The notes beneath the pieces were generated by a model. That model was not told where the DNA came from, did not search any database, and saw only the letters and a program-made list of their open reading frames with translations. This document shows positions 8,018 through 16,682 of a DNA stretch of 21,180 nt, piece by piece; positions within the stretch are counted from its first letter, which is position 1; the number at the start of each line of letters is the position of its first letter. Origin of the DNA: Leptofilum sp050292445 (GTDB lineage Bacteria; Chloroflexota; Anaerolineae; Promineifilales; Promineifilaceae); NCBI GenBank assembly GCA_050292445.1, contig JBNKLQ010000087.1, forward strand, positions 1 to 21,180, given 5' to 3'. The position numbers and the translations under genes are program-made.

Positions 8018-11000
8018 ATGCAAGAAAAAAAGCAAGCGCAAGACACAGCAACCGTTTGGGGCATTGAGCCAATCGCATTAGAAACGGCTCTCTACAACGC
8101 CTTCATTCGGCACGCCATCGATAATCGTGGGGTGCTTACTTCGCCACGGCGTGGGCGTCAAGTGGCCAGCCAAATTTCATCTTTGGTGCAGCAGTACCTG
8201 GCATTTGAGGCGAATGAGTCAGACATTACAACCGCAGCCACCCAGCTAGCCGAACAAGGCATGGCCATGGTCACAGCGACGCAAATGATGCGCATTCTGC
8301 ATCGCTCTGAGCCAAATTTGCTGGATACGGCCGTTGCCCGCCGCCTCAATGATTTCCAACTTCTTTTTCTAGAAAAGATAGCCAATGCCCGCGAAATTGT
8401 GCAGCAGCGCTTTCAGGAAACTGCCCAAGCGGCCTTGCAGCGCGCCCTGCACACTCAGCTGGAACAACAAATCTCACTGCATGAGGTCCAAAAACAGCGT
8501 AACGACAACTTAAACCAGATTTTGTATTTGAATGCACGCTTAAGCCAGGCAAATGATGAAGCCACCCTCCTGAGCGAAGCCGTTTCCGGCATCTGTCGGG
8601 CGTTAGATATTACGGACGTCACCTTATTTGAAGCCCTAGACCAACCGGATGTCTGGCGCGTCATCACTACCACAGCGCCTTACCTAGATCAGGGTGACAA
8701 TGCGCCAGCCAAGACCGCCGACCTGCTGGCTGCCGCGCTTGGCAAAGATGGTGAAATGATACGTGCTTACCAATCTGAAGATGGCGAGAGTGGCATCTCC
8801 GTGGGCATTATTTTGCGCGTTGGGCAACAGCTCTTGGGCGCAATGGTAGCCAATCACAATAACCTGGCCACCGAAAGTTACGAAGAATATCTCATTTTGG
8901 TTCGTACCTTTGCCCAAAATCTAGCAGCCCTTTGGCACAATCTCTACCTGCTCAACGAAACCCAGCAGCGCGCCCACGAGCTGGAGATTTTGCACGGCCG
9001 TTATTTGGATAGCATCTGGAACACGCCAGAAGCTATTTTGCAAGCCCGTGCCGACGACAGCAGCCTGAATATCGTGCGTGAGGTCACGGAGCAAACAACC
9101 CCAGTATCATACGAAGCATCGGCTGGCTATCCCTTGCAAATTGGCGACAATAGCTTTGGCCACGTCCACATTCCTGGCCTGGAAAGTTTGTCCCAAGAGG
9201 AACGCGTCTTTGCCCAAGACCTGATTCGCGAGATGGGCAGCGCCCTTAACAATGCTCAGTTCGTGCAAACGACGCGAGCCTATTCCAATCAGCTGCGCCT
9301 GGCGGCTGAAGTCTCCCGGGCAGCCAGCACTATTCTGGACCGCGATCAGCTTATTCAGGAAGTGGTAGAACTGATTCGCTCCCGCTTTAATTTGTATTAC
9401 GTTGGCCTGTTTTTGGTGGATGAAAAGGCGAATACGGCCGTTCTTCGTGCGGGTACTGGCGAAGCCGGTCGCCTGCAAATCGAACTAAAACACAGCCAGG
9501 AAATTGGGGGCGGCTCCATGATTGGGACGGCCGTTGCCACTGGCGAGACGCACGTCGAGCAAAACGTACGCCAGGCTACCGCGTTCAAACCAAACCCCCT
9601 GCTACCAGATACCCAGGCAGAATTGGCCCTGCCGCTCAAAACGGGTAAGAAAGTCATTGGTGCGTTGACCGTGCAAAGCAACCAGCAGGGCGCATTTGCC
9701 AGCGAAACCGTTACCGTCCTGCAAAGTTTGGCCGACCAGTTGGCTATTGCCATTGAAAACGCCAACCTGTTTGCTCAAACCGAAAGCACGCTGGATGAAA
9801 CAAATCGGCTGTACACGGCCAGCCGCCGCATTGGGCAAGCCACAAACGCCTACGAAATCTATAAAACATTGGTTGATTTTGCCCGCAACGCCAACATTGC
9901 CGACGTTGTAAAAATCATCATTGCCGATCCCAAAGCGCCTGACTTTGTCATCATCCCGGTAGCCTGGAGTGCTATAGAAGTCAATATAGAGCCAAACCTG
10001 CGCATACCCCGCGAAACATATAGTTTTGCCGATAGGCTCGTTAATACCGATCTCCTAGTTATGGCCGACGCCCATACCCAACCTGACATCGATGAACATT
10101 CCACACAGCTGTTTGTGCAAAATGATTTGCACGCAGCGGCTCTCATCCCCATTTACATCGAGCAGGAATGGTTAGGCACGCTGGCGCTGGCCCACAAAAC
10201 ACCAAACGCCTTTGCCAACACCTCGCTGCAACCACTGCGCACGCTGGCCGACCAGGCCGCGACCATTTTGGCAAATCAACGATTGCTGCGCCAAACGGAT
10301 CTGCTATACCGCATTGGCCGTGCCCTCAACCAGGCCATCACCCGTGACGATGCCCTAGACATTGCCGTGCGCGAGATTCAGACCTACACCGGGGCTTACC
10401 AGTGCCGCTTTGTGATTTATGAACAAGGTGAAGGTAGTGGCACGCTGCTGGCAAACTCTAGCAGCCAACGGATCGATAAAACATACCACCTACCCCTGCT
10501 GGGCGACTACACTTTTGAACAACTGAGCCAGGAACAAAAACCGCTGCTGCTGTCACCCACAAATGATGAATTCCCCAAAGAAACCATTCAACAGCACGTG
10601 GAGCAGTTTGGCGCATATGCCTCTCTGCTCATTCCGGCCGCTAGTCAGCAGGAGTTGTTGGGGTACCTGGCTATTGATTCGGCGAGTGGCGAACGGCCGT
10701 TTACCCATTCCAACATCATTTTTGCCCAAACCGTTGTCGATCACCTCACCACCCAACTAGAAAACGTTAAGCTGCTAGATGAGGCCCTGCAACGTGCGCA
10801 GGAATTGATCACCCTTAACCAGGTGCAGTCCAACATCTCGCGTGCGCTGGAACTGAAACGATTGTCCAAAATCATCTATGGTGAAGTGGGGCGTCTGTTA
10901 GATAACACCATCTTCCAATTAGCTCTATACGAATCCAAACAGAATCAATATCGGCCTATTCTCACTATGGTTGAAGACAAACCATTCGCCAGGGAAGACC

Positions 11001-12061
11001 GCACTCTCACGCCGGGTGAGCCACTTTTTGCATTTCTCAGTCAGGAAAAGCCGCTGCTGTTGGATGCCAGCGCACCGCTCGTCCGGGCTGAACAGATTGG
11101 TGGGAACGGCCGTCTCGCCCAATCAAGCCTCTGGGTGCCGCTGTTGCAAGATGGGATACCAGTTGGCCTCATAAGCGTGCATTCCTATGAACCGTACGCT
11201 TATGGCGAAAGCGATACCCAATTACTGCGTAGTGTTGCCACCCAAACCAGCCTAGCCATTGCCAATGCCCAGCTGTTCCAGCAAACTCAACAGCAAAACG
11301 AAGAGCTGCGCGAACTAGACCAGCTCAAAACCCAATTCCTGGCTAACATGTCCCATGAATTGCGTACACCCCTGAACTCCATCATTGGCTTTTCGCGCGT
11401 TATTCTCAAAGGTATTGACGGCCCGACGACGCCCGCACAGGAAGAAGACCTGCAATCAATTTACACAAATGGGCAGCACCTGCTCATGCTGATTAATGAG
11501 ATTTTGGACATGGCAAAAATTGAAGCGGGCAAGATGGCGCTCAATTTTGAAACGATTCAGCTACACACAGCCATTGCCCCCGCCCACGATACCATGCGCA
11601 GTCTAATTGACGCCGAACGGGTCAATTTCATTTGGGATGTGCCTGAAGATTTACCAGAAATAGAAGCGGATGCCATACGGTTAAGACAAATTTTATTAAA
11701 CTTGCTGTCAAATGCCGCCAAGTTCACAGAAGACGGGGAAATAAGGTTACATGCCTATGCTGAAGATGAGACAATCCATCTTAAAGTGTCGGATACGGGC
11801 ATCGGTATTGCAGCCGAAGATTTTGACAAGCTTTTCATGCCTTTTGCCCAGGCAGACAGTTCTAATACGCGTACAGCCAGTGGTACAGGTCTGGGTTTGC
11901 CCATTACAAAATGGCTAATTGAAATGCACCAGGGCAGCATTAACTTTACCAGTCACCTTCATGAGGGCACGACGTTCCATGTGATTTTGCCGGTTCGTCA
12001 AAGTAAAGATAGGCTGACGGAAATCCCCCTCGTACAACCGACTGCCGACCAGGCAGGCTAA
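8018..12061 (+). CDS. Multi-GAF cytoplasmic sensor histidine kinase
   Basis: A 1347-residue protein. Residues 1-165 are a helical domain I cannot name with confidence (it loosely recalls RsbR-type N-terminal domains), ending in a Q/L/E-rich coiled coil. A divergent GAF (about 168-320) and a short degenerate GAF-like stretch (about 325-415) follow. Three or four clearer GAF domains lie at about 425-590, 600-755, 765-915 and 925-1085. HisKA then carries phospho-acceptor H1113 in MSHELRTPL, and HATPase_c has the N-box with N1228 and N1232, DTGIGI from D1259 and GTGLGL from G1289. All catalytic landmarks are present, so it should be an active kinase. No membrane segment is visible. The 425-590 GAF closely resembles GAF4 of the protein at 4365. 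There is no receiver domain, so it must phosphorylate separate receivers; several are encoded nearby. The start lies 3 nt after the methyltransferase stop without a clear ribosome site, implying coupling. Confidence 0.92.
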   Translation: MQEKKQAQDTATVWGIEPIALETALYNAFIRHAIDNRGVLTSPRRGRQVASQISSLVQQYLAFEANESDITTAATQLAEQGMAMVTATQMMRILHRSEPNLLDTAVARRLNDFQLLFLEKIANAREIVQQRFQETAQAALQRALHTQLEQQISLHEVQKQRNDNLNQILYLNARLSQANDEATLLSEAVSGICRALDITDVTLFEALDQPDVWRVITTTAPYLDQGDNAPAKTADLLAAALGKDGEMIRAYQSEDGESGISVGIILRVGQQLLGAMVANHNNLATESYEEYLILVRTFAQNLAALWHNLYLLNETQQRAHELEILHGRYLDSIWNTPEAILQARADDSSLNIVREVTEQTTPVSYEASAGYPLQIGDNSFGHVHIPGLESLSQEERVFAQDLIREMGSALNNAQFVQTTRAYSNQLRLAAEVSRAASTILDRDQLIQEVVELIRSRFNLYYVGLFLVDEKANTAVLRAGTGEAGRLQIELKHSQEIGGGSMIGTAVATGETHVEQNVRQATAFKPNPLLPDTQAELALPLKTGKKVIGALTVQSNQQGAFASETVTVLQSLADQLAIAIENANLFAQTESTLDETNRLYTASRRIGQATNAYEIYKTLVDFARNANIADVVKIIIADPKAPDFVIIPVAWSAIEVNIEPNLRIPRETYSFADRLVNTDLLVMADAHTQPDIDEHSTQLFVQNDLHAAALIPIYIEQEWLGTLALAHKTPNAFANTSLQPLRTLADQAATILANQRLLRQTDLLYRIGRALNQAITRDDALDIAVREIQTYTGAYQCRFVIYEQGEGSGTLLANSSSQRIDKTYHLPLLGDYTFEQLSQEQKPLLLSPTNDEFPKETIQQHVEQFGAYASLLIPAASQQELLGYLAIDSASGERPFTHSNIIFAQTVVDHLTTQLENVKLLDEALQRAQELITLNQVQSNISRALELKRLSKIIYGEVGRLLDNTIFQLALYESKQNQYRPILTMVEDKPFAREDRTLTPGEPLFAFLSQEKPLLLDASAPLVRAEQIGGNGRLAQSSLWVPLLQDGIPVGLISVHSYEPYAYGESDTQLLRSVATQTSLAIANAQLFQQTQQQNEELRELDQLKTQFLANMSHELRTPLNSIIGFSRVILKGIDGPTTPAQEEDLQSIYTNGQHLLMLINEILDMAKIEAGKMALNFETIQLHTAIAPAHDTMRSLIDAERVNFIWDVPEDLPEIEADAIRLRQILLNLLSNAAKFTEDGEIRLHAYAEDETIHLKVSDTGIGIAAEDFDKLFMPFAQADSSNTRTASGTGLGLPITKWLIEMHQGSINFTSHLHEGTTFHVILPVRQSKDRLTEIPLVQPTADQAG

Positions 12062-12119
12062 AGATGCAACGTAAGAACTTTGCTTCAAACTTAGCCTATA
12101 AGTCGAGGAGATTTCTGCG

Positions 12120-13838
12120 ATGAGCAACATAACCATTGTATGTCGCGCCTGTGGCGCTAAATTTGAATTTGAACGGCCGTTACCTGCCTGCCCCAACTGC
12201 AACAACCATTGGCTAGACGCCGAATATGCACTCACCCATTCCCAGCAAAATGGCCATCTCGCCCAAAAAGGGCATGATTGGCTGCGCCAGCTAGACAGGC
12301 GCGGCGCAACTTTGTGGCGCTACCGTGAGCTGCTGCCCATCCACGATGATGAAAACATCATCACTCTTGGTGAAGGGTGGACGCCACTGCTGCGGGCTCA
12401 CAACCTGGGCCTCATGCTGGGCCATCCCAATATCTACATCAAGGATGAACGCCAGGGGCCAACTGGTTCATTTAAAGATCGACAGGCAGCCATTGCCATT
12501 AGCGTCATGAAAGAAGCGGGCATTAAAGAAGCCGTTGTTTCTTCTACAGGGAATGTGGCGATTGCCTATTCCGCCTACAGTGCCCGAGCGGGCATCAAAC
12601 TGTGGGTCTTTGTCACCAGCTCCGTGCCAGCCGACAAAATGCGTGAAGTGGCACTGTATGGCTCCGAGGTTATCAAAGTTGCCGGAACGTATGATGAAGC
12701 CAAGCGCATTGCTGCCGAATTTGCCGCCAGCAAAAATCTATTTCTGGATCGGGGCATTAAAGGTATTGCTGCCAAAGAAGCCATGAAAACATTGGCTTTT
12801 GAAGTTGCCGAACAGTTGGGCAGCATCCACGCTGGGCAAAATTCAACCATCCTCAACGGCAGCCACTATCCCTGGCGTACACCAGATTGGTATTTGCAGG
12901 CCGTCAGTGGCGGCCTGGGGCCTGTAGGCGTTATGAAAGGGTTTGCGGAATTGAAGCGGCTGGGGTTGGTAGAAAAGCTGCCCAAGATGGGACTGTTTCA
13001 AACCAGCGGCTGCGCGCCTATGGCCACCTCATTCCACAAAGGCTTGTCCGTAGCCGAAAATGTGAAAGAACCCCGCACTGACATCACCACCCTGGCCACA
13101 AGCGCACCCGGCGAAGCGTATGAGGTTTTGCGTGAGCTACTTTCCCAATATGGCGGTACCATTGACGCCATCACCGATGTAGAAGCGTTTAATGCGCTTC
13201 ATCTGGTAGCCAAGATGGATGGGCTTTCAGTGGAACCAGCAACGGCCGTTACCTTCGCCGGTCTATTTAAGTTAATTCGCGAGGGCAAAATATTGCCCCA
13301 TGAAACGGTGGTCCTCAACTGCTCTGGCCATACCTTCCCGGTAGAAAAACATATCATCGGCGAACATTACAGTCGGGATATGGCCTTGCCCGACACAGCC
13401 GAGTTGAGCCGAAGCAACCGCAGCCGCGAAGAAGGGCTGCTCACCGCTCTGGAAGAGCTAGATAGCCGCGTACAGCGCATCACCATCGTTGAAGACAATC
13501 TGGACGCGGCTCGCCTTATCCGCCGCATTTTACAGGCGCAGGGTGACTTTCTTATTGATGAAGCCCATGATGGACACGCTGGTCTAAGGCTTATTCAAAA
13601 CACAAGGCCCAACCTGGTCATTTTGGATTTAATGATGCCCGAGCTGGATGGCTTTGCCGTTGTAGAAGCCATGAAAGCAGATCCGAGGCTAAGAGATATC
13701 CCCATCATCGTCATTACGGCTAAAGAGCTGACCGGCGACGAAAAAGAGAGGCTGGATGGTCAAATTAAGGCATTACTGCAAAAAGGTTCATTTATGGATT
13801 CCGATCTATTAAATGACATTCAACAAGCTTTACCTTGA
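12120..13838 (+). CDS. Threonine-synthase-like PLP enzyme fused to a C-terminal response-regulator receiver domain
   Basis: A 572-residue fusion in one uninterrupted frame. N-terminal zinc-ribbon cysteines are C8/C11 and C24/C27. A fold-type II PLP domain follows: GPTGSFKD with Schiff-base lysine K119, phosphate loop SSTGN at 141-145, glycine-rich SGGLGPVG at 263-270 and CSGH at 401-404. These are hallmarks of threonine synthase (O-phosphohomoserine to threonine) and close relatives. After a charged linker (about 415-450) comes a receiver domain with E458-D459, phospho-acceptor D503 in ILDLMMPELDG, T533 in VITAK and K555 (followed by G, not the usual P). GAGGAG lies about 10 nt upstream of the ATG, 58 nt after the kinase stop. 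A perfect palindromic terminator follows. Receivers are rarely joined to biosynthetic enzymes; phosphorylation may gate the PLP activity, or the PLP domain may act as a ligand sensor. Actual substrate is unproven. A PLP domain alone would have normal threonine synthase size. Confidence 0.9.
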   Translation: MSNITIVCRACGAKFEFERPLPACPNCNNHWLDAEYALTHSQQNGHLAQKGHDWLRQLDRRGATLWRYRELLPIHDDENIITLGEGWTPLLRAHNLGLMLGHPNIYIKDERQGPTGSFKDRQAAIAISVMKEAGIKEAVVSSTGNVAIAYSAYSARAGIKLWVFVTSSVPADKMREVALYGSEVIKVAGTYDEAKRIAAEFAASKNLFLDRGIKGIAAKEAMKTLAFEVAEQLGSIHAGQNSTILNGSHYPWRTPDWYLQAVSGGLGPVGVMKGFAELKRLGLVEKLPKMGLFQTSGCAPMATSFHKGLSVAENVKEPRTDITTLATSAPGEAYEVLRELLSQYGGTIDAITDVEAFNALHLVAKMDGLSVEPATAVTFAGLFKLIREGKILPHETVVLNCSGHTFPVEKHIIGEHYSRDMALPDTAELSRSNRSREEGLLTALEELDSRVQRITIVEDNLDAARLIRRILQAQGDFLIDEAHDGHAGLRLIQNTRPNLVILDLMMPELDGFAVVEAMKADPRLRDIPIIVITAKELTGDEKERLDGQIKALLQKGSFMDSDLLNDIQQALP

Positions 13839-13868
13839 CCCTCGCGAATAATCAGCGATACAAACATG

Positions 13869-13911
13869 AAAGGGGGGTGAATTACGGCCGTAATTCACCC
13901 CCCCCTTTTTT
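13869..13911 (+). terminator. Perfect-palindrome rho-independent terminator
   Basis: Positions 13872-13903 form a perfect 32-bp palindrome (GGGGGGTGAATTAC and its complement) centred on ACGGCCGT, followed by CC and T6 (13906-13911). AAA at 13869-13871 can pair with the first Ts. The apex is the window's iterated octamer. It closes the cluster that ends with the PLP-receiver fusion. Confidence 0.92.
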
Positions 13912-14045
13912 CCTCCCAGTACAAACGCACCATTCATTTTGCTTGTCCAAAAGCCAAAATAGGACCACAATGTGAATTGCAATAACATTGTCATCTATGG
14001 CACAATAATCGTGCTTGATACACACTAACTTGGTCACCGAACTAT

Positions 14046-15320
14046 ATGTATATGGACAAAACAACAAGCCCGCTTGCAAAAATCTTGTACATTGAAGACG
14101 ATCCCGCTAGTCGGCGACTGGTACAACGTGTGCTGGATAACAAAGGATACGATGTGGTTGTGGCCGCTGATGGACTTGAAGGCATATCCATGGCCCGCGA
14201 ACACCATCCAAATCTTATCCTAATGGATATTAATCTACCTAGTATGGATGGCCGTGAAATTACCACTCGCCTGCGCAGCTTGCCCAACTTTTCAGAAACG
14301 CCCATTGTTGCCCTCACGGCCAATCATAGCCCTGGGAGCCGTGAATTAGCTTTGGCCGCTGGCTGCACCGGTTTTCTAACCAAGCCCATTGATGTGTCCA
14401 TTTTCCCCAATCAGGTGAATGCTTATCTGAATGGTCACGCCGAACCCTTATCCAAAGACGAGAAAAGCGAACATCTACAGCGCCATGCCCAAAATTTGGT
14501 AGAACGACTGGAAAGTAAAATCAACGAGTTGGAAAGCGCCAACAAACGTCTCCGTGAATTAGACCGGCTCAAAAGCGATTTTATTATCATGGTCTCGCAT
14601 GAGTTGCGCACACCGCTTACGCTAATTAGTGGCTACGCCCATTTGCTAGATGAGCAAGTAAAGCAAACTGAGGAGACGCTACCAGCAGAAATGGTATCTG
14701 GTGTTGCAGAAGGGCTTAATTTAGGCGTCACACGCATGCGCGATGTTGTGAATGAAATTATCAAGGTTGCCCGTATTGCTTCTGGCACGCTTGACCTGGC
14801 TTTAGGCCCGGTACGTATTTCTGAGATTGTTCAAGATATTTTTGAAGAGTACGATGAAATTTGTCAAAAACGGCGGCTCAACGTACAGATTGGCGATCTT
14901 TCCAAGCTGCCTATCATTCAAGGGGATGGCGAACAGTTAAAGTCTGCCATTTACCATATTTTTAGTAACGCGATAAAATACACGCCAGACGGCGGCAGCA
15001 TTTTTGTAGTAGGCCGTGCTGTTGGTGATACAGTTGATTTGATTATTCAAGATACGGGGATTGGCATTCCCGACAGCGAGCACCGGCGCATTTTCGACCA
15101 GTTTTACACGTTAGGTTCAATTGAACATCATTCCACCAGCAAATTTGCGTTTCAGGGTGGCGGCCTAGGCCTAGGGCTGGCTATAGTGAAGGGAATTATT
15201 GAGGCACATAACGGCCGTGTTTGGGTAGAGAGTGAACGTCGCGATCCCGACCAATTCCCGGGCAGCACCTTCCATATTTTGCTTCCTTTGGAGCAAGTTA
15301 ATCAGGCAGCGCAACTTTAG
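14046..15320 (+). CDS. Receiver-histidine kinase hybrid (REC-HisKA-HATPase)
   Basis: A 424-residue protein with an N-terminal receiver: E17/D18/D19, phospho-acceptor D61 in LILMDINLP, T91 and K113-P114. A coiled-coil linker (about 135-178) leads to HisKA with H185 in MVSHELRTPL. HATPase_c has N308 in IFSNAIKYT, DTGIGI from D336 and a GGGLGLGLAI lid (371-380). In the N-box the usual first asparagine is H304; the second, metal-binding one is kept. Placing the receiver before the kinase means phosphorylation at D61 probably tunes kinase activity, so this protein can sit second in a relay below the GAF kinase. It has no membrane or sensory domain. Two in-frame ATGs occur at 14046 and 14052; neither has a clear ribosome site, so the start is approximate. 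It lies beyond the terminator at 13869-13911 and needs its own promoter, which I could not identify in 13914-14045. Confidence 0.92.
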   Translation: MYMDKTTSPLAKILYIEDDPASRRLVQRVLDNKGYDVVVAADGLEGISMAREHHPNLILMDINLPSMDGREITTRLRSLPNFSETPIVALTANHSPGSRELALAAGCTGFLTKPIDVSIFPNQVNAYLNGHAEPLSKDEKSEHLQRHAQNLVERLESKINELESANKRLRELDRLKSDFIIMVSHELRTPLTLISGYAHLLDEQVKQTEETLPAEMVSGVAEGLNLGVTRMRDVVNEIIKVARIASGTLDLALGPVRISEIVQDIFEEYDEICQKRRLNVQIGDLSKLPIIQGDGEQLKSAIYHIFSNAIKYTPDGGSIFVVGRAVGDTVDLIIQDTGIGIPDSEHRRIFDQFYTLGSIEHHSTSKFAFQGGGLGLGLAIVKGIIEAHNGRVWVESERRDPDQFPGSTFHILLPLEQVNQAAQL

Positions 15321-15473
15321 CTTTAAACTAAACGCTCAATCATTTAACACGCGTTCTCACTTGTTATTGTGTCCTTGCTAATCGACTCATTTGCACACCT
15401 AATTTATAAGTCTTAAACTCGTTGGCAAATCTGTTTTCCCATTTTTGCATTTGCTCAGCCTATATGGAGAAAC

Positions 15474-16472
15474 ATGGCAACGCCATCCGGCAAACCTCCA
15501 GCAGAAAGCGACCCATCCCAAAAAGAAAAGCTGGAAGCACCTGACCATGCTGGCAACCAGCAGTGGCAGTTAGGGCTGCTTTGGGGATTATTGTCACCCC
15601 TTTTTTTAGGATTGGTGCCAATTTTAGCCAAGGTAGCCTATGCTGCTGGCGTAAATGTCTTAACGGTCGTTGCGTTTCGAACGGTTATTGCGGCCGTTTT
15701 TTTGTGGCTAGGCATGCTGCTGTTCAAACGGCAACTCATTCGCAGTTCCCTGCCCGCCATCCTCAGCAGCATGATTGCCGGGGCCATAAATGGCCTGGGA
15801 TCCATCTTTTTCTATACCAGCCTCACACGCATTGATGCATCTCTGGGCCAATTGGTCAATATCAGCTATTTAGTATTTGTAACGGTCTTTTTGCGGCTGG
15901 CCGGGCAAACCATCTCCTTGCTTACCATTTTTCGCACGATTTTAACCATTGGCGCTATTTATTTACTCACACGCGGGGGTGCAGGCCCAGCGGACTGGCT
16001 GGGTGTGGGCATGATGCTCTTTGCCGCCGTTACCTATGCCATTCAGCTGGTGCTGAGCCAACGTATCATGCTGGATATCCCCGCCCCTACCATGACCCTA
16101 TATGCCATCACCGCCATGGCGCTTGTGGTAACAGCTGCCTGGTTTATTGCCCCGGTAAACCTGGCCTTGGTCAGCACAGACGGCTGGCATGCCATTGGCC
16201 TGATGGCCCTGGTGACGGCACTTTCCCGCCTGACGCTCTTTTTAGGGGTCAAAGCAATGGGCAGTATTCAAACGGCACTGCTGGGCGTGTTTGAGGTGGT
16301 AGTAACCATTGCGATTGCGGCCGTTTTTTTGGGAGAGCGTTTAACGTTACTGCAATGGCTGGGAGCGGCCGTTTTATTGGTAAGTATCTTCCTGGTGCGG
16401 TTTGAAAAAGGTGTGCCCCGCTTTATCGACTGGTGGCAATTCCTCTGGCGTCGTTTTCTGCCAAAGAAATAG
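15474..16472 (+). CDS. EamA-family (DMT superfamily) membrane transporter
   Basis: A 332-residue protein with a polar, charged N-terminal tail of about 30 residues and about ten membrane helices arranged as two EamA repeats (about 33-165 and 175-310). The second repeat shows the usual ending, LLGVFEVVVTIAIAAVFLGE (269-288), followed by a final helix at 292-308. The C-terminus is W/R/K-rich and cytoplasmic. EamA proteins export or exchange metabolites such as amino acids and their derivatives or nucleotide sugars. The threonine-synthase-like gene nearby makes amino-acid export tempting, but sequence does not fix the substrate. GGAG lies 6 nt before the ATG. It follows the hybrid kinase by 153 nt and is followed by hairpins, so it is probably transcribed alone or with the kinase gene. 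Confidence 0.87.
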   Translation: MATPSGKPPAESDPSQKEKLEAPDHAGNQQWQLGLLWGLLSPLFLGLVPILAKVAYAAGVNVLTVVAFRTVIAAVFLWLGMLLFKRQLIRSSLPAILSSMIAGAINGLGSIFFYTSLTRIDASLGQLVNISYLVFVTVFLRLAGQTISLLTIFRTILTIGAIYLLTRGGAGPADWLGVGMMLFAAVTYAIQLVLSQRIMLDIPAPTMTLYAITAMALVVTAAWFIAPVNLALVSTDGWHAIGLMALVTALSRLTLFLGVKAMGSIQTALLGVFEVVVTIAIAAVFLGERLTLLQWLGAAVLLVSIFLVRFEKGVPRFIDWWQFLWRRFLPKK

Positions 16473-16485
16473 CGCCATACTATCC

Positions 16486-16532
16486 ACTTATAATCCGAAG
16501 CGACGAGAATCGCTTCCGTTCTCCTTATAAGT
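16486..16532. terminator. Nested hairpin downstream of the EamA gene, weak terminator candidate
   Basis: ACTTATA (16486-16492) pairs with TATAAGT (16526-16532), enclosing GAAGCGA (16497-16503) and TCGCTTC (16510-16516) around a 6-nt loop. It begins 14 nt after the EamA stop. No T-run follows, so intrinsic termination is uncertain; an mRNA 3'-end stabiliser is equally possible. Confidence 0.5.
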
Positions 16533-16582
16533 AAATCCCATCTCGCTTATCCCATTTTAAGCAACTTGCCGAGATTTACTTA
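16528..16582. repeat. Inverted repeat overlapping the preceding hairpin
   Basis: TAAGTAAATC (16528-16537) and GATTTACTTA (16573-16582) are perfect 10-nt complements 35 nt apart, with further pairing of CTCG/CGAG inside the arms. The left arm shares 16528-16532 with the outer arm of the hairpin at 16486-16532, so the two structures cannot form together. The rest of the 366-nt gene-free stretch 16473-16838 holds a promoter (16683-16710) and no credible gene. Confidence 0.55.
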
Positions 16583-16682
16583 ACTTCCCCAGCTTTGCAA
16601 CTTCCACGTAAGATTTTTTAGTCAGATGACATCTCACCTTGGGCGTTATTCGATCTTTATCTAACCCTTCAATTAGATTTTA

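Noticed and set aside
12120..13838. The PLP domain and the receiver as two separate genes
   Set aside because: The frame is continuous through the linker, with no stop, no start codon with a ribosome site and no composition break near 13360-13480.
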